A stretch of DNA of 64,000 nt from Gemmatimonadales bacterium. Its GTDB lineage: Bacteria; Gemmatimonadota; Gemmatimonadetes; Gemmatimonadales; GWC2-71-9. A program made the position numbers and the translations under genes. Position 1 is the stretch's first letter. Each line of letters starts with the position of its first letter. This document shows, piece by piece, positions 63,886 through 64,000 of the stretch. The stretch lies in contig DASUJH010000007.1 in assembly GCA_036279355.1 (NCBI GenBank), positions 1-64,000 of the forward strand, given 5' to 3'. The notes under the pieces are model-generated. The model was not told the DNA's origin and made no database searches. It saw nothing but the letters and a program-made list of their open reading frames with translations.

Positions 63886-64000
63886 ACCCGCTTTCGCATT
63901 CTCGCTGGCAGGATCCCGAGCTGGTCCCGGTACTTGGCGACGGTGCGCCGCGCGATCTGGATGCCCTGCTCCTGGAACAGATGCACGATCTGCTGGTCGG
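63882..64000 (-). CDS. rpoN: RNA polymerase sigma-54 factor RpoN, C-terminal end (partial)
   Basis: The window edge cuts this gene; only the last 38 codons are present. They contain the RpoN box [13 protein letters not shown], which contacts the -24 promoter element, preceded by [15 protein letters not shown] and ending MRKRV. Sigma-54 depends on ATP-driven activators. It is the first visible gene of the minus-strand operon running to dapF. Confidence 0.93.
   Translation of the reverse strand, partial: DQQIVHLFQEQGIQIARRTVAKYRDQLGILPARMRKRV

Overview
The window is a gene-dense, high-GC stretch (coding frames strongly favour G or C at the third codon position) of a Gram-negative-type bacterial chromosome. 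A deep-branching diderm is indicated by LolC/E-LolD, BamA, Skp/OmpH and FabZ occurring together with the Firmicutes-like mcsA-mcsB-clpC set and the bacillithiol enzyme BshC. I favour the phylum Gemmatimonadota. That is an inference from gene content and order; the partial 23S rRNA at the left edge could test it. I see no plasmid, phage, insertion-sequence or CRISPR signature.

Layout. 1-850: the 3' part of 23S rRNA, a structured spacer, 5S rRNA and a terminator hairpin. 1056-8395: a [NiFe]-hydrogenase maturation and nickel cluster (hypC, a second HypC-like gene, hypD, hypE, a tandem-SIS protein, hypF, a NicO-type nickel permease). hypA, hypB and the hydrogenase itself are not in the window. 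8404-10149: a lipoprotein and two truncated genes facing each other, a probable rearrangement scar. 10172-14251: an Era-like GTPase, a Trm112-like peptide, a Ca2+/H+ antiporter, a GGDEF protein and a zinc-ribbon protein. 14353-16965: prfB, with its programmed frameshift, and lysS. 16982-27855: lipoprotein export (lolC/E, lolD), protein quality control (mcsA, mcsB, clpC) and outer-membrane biogenesis (bamA, ompH, fabZ, an LpxK-like gene).

27899-38010: glutamate dehydrogenase, rlmH, a methyltransferase, bshC, murJ, uvrC, a Fpg/Nei glycosylase and threonine synthase. 38070-44827: the nickel chelatase larC, a TPR protein, phenylalanine hydroxylase, a DUF2380-like protein and an MMPL transporter. 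44733-46183: a small secreted HEAAH protein, tRNA-Gly(CCC) and a PH/SHOCT protein. 46390-53918: a tightly overlapped run (DUF512 radical-SAM, der, plsY, gpsA, MerR regulator, surE, pcm, dedA, acyP, apt). 54013-56800: a DUF4412-like secreted protein, tRNA-Arg(CCT), a TPR membrane protein and a TauE/SafE permease. 56811-64000, minus strand: rpoN (3' end), two glycosyltransferases, a UPF0104 membrane protein, a YfhO-like membrane protein, a polyprenol-phosphate-mannose-synthase-like enzyme and dapF, in transcription order.

Many neighbouring genes overlap by 4 bases as ATGA, GTGA or TTGA, so translational coupling looks like the usual expression mode. The most unusual content is the hyp cluster (a HypD lacking one redox cysteine, a duplicated SIS protein, a second HypC with its own cysteine cluster), motif-degenerate Era and LpxK homologues, and short tandem duplications placed exactly at gene junctions.
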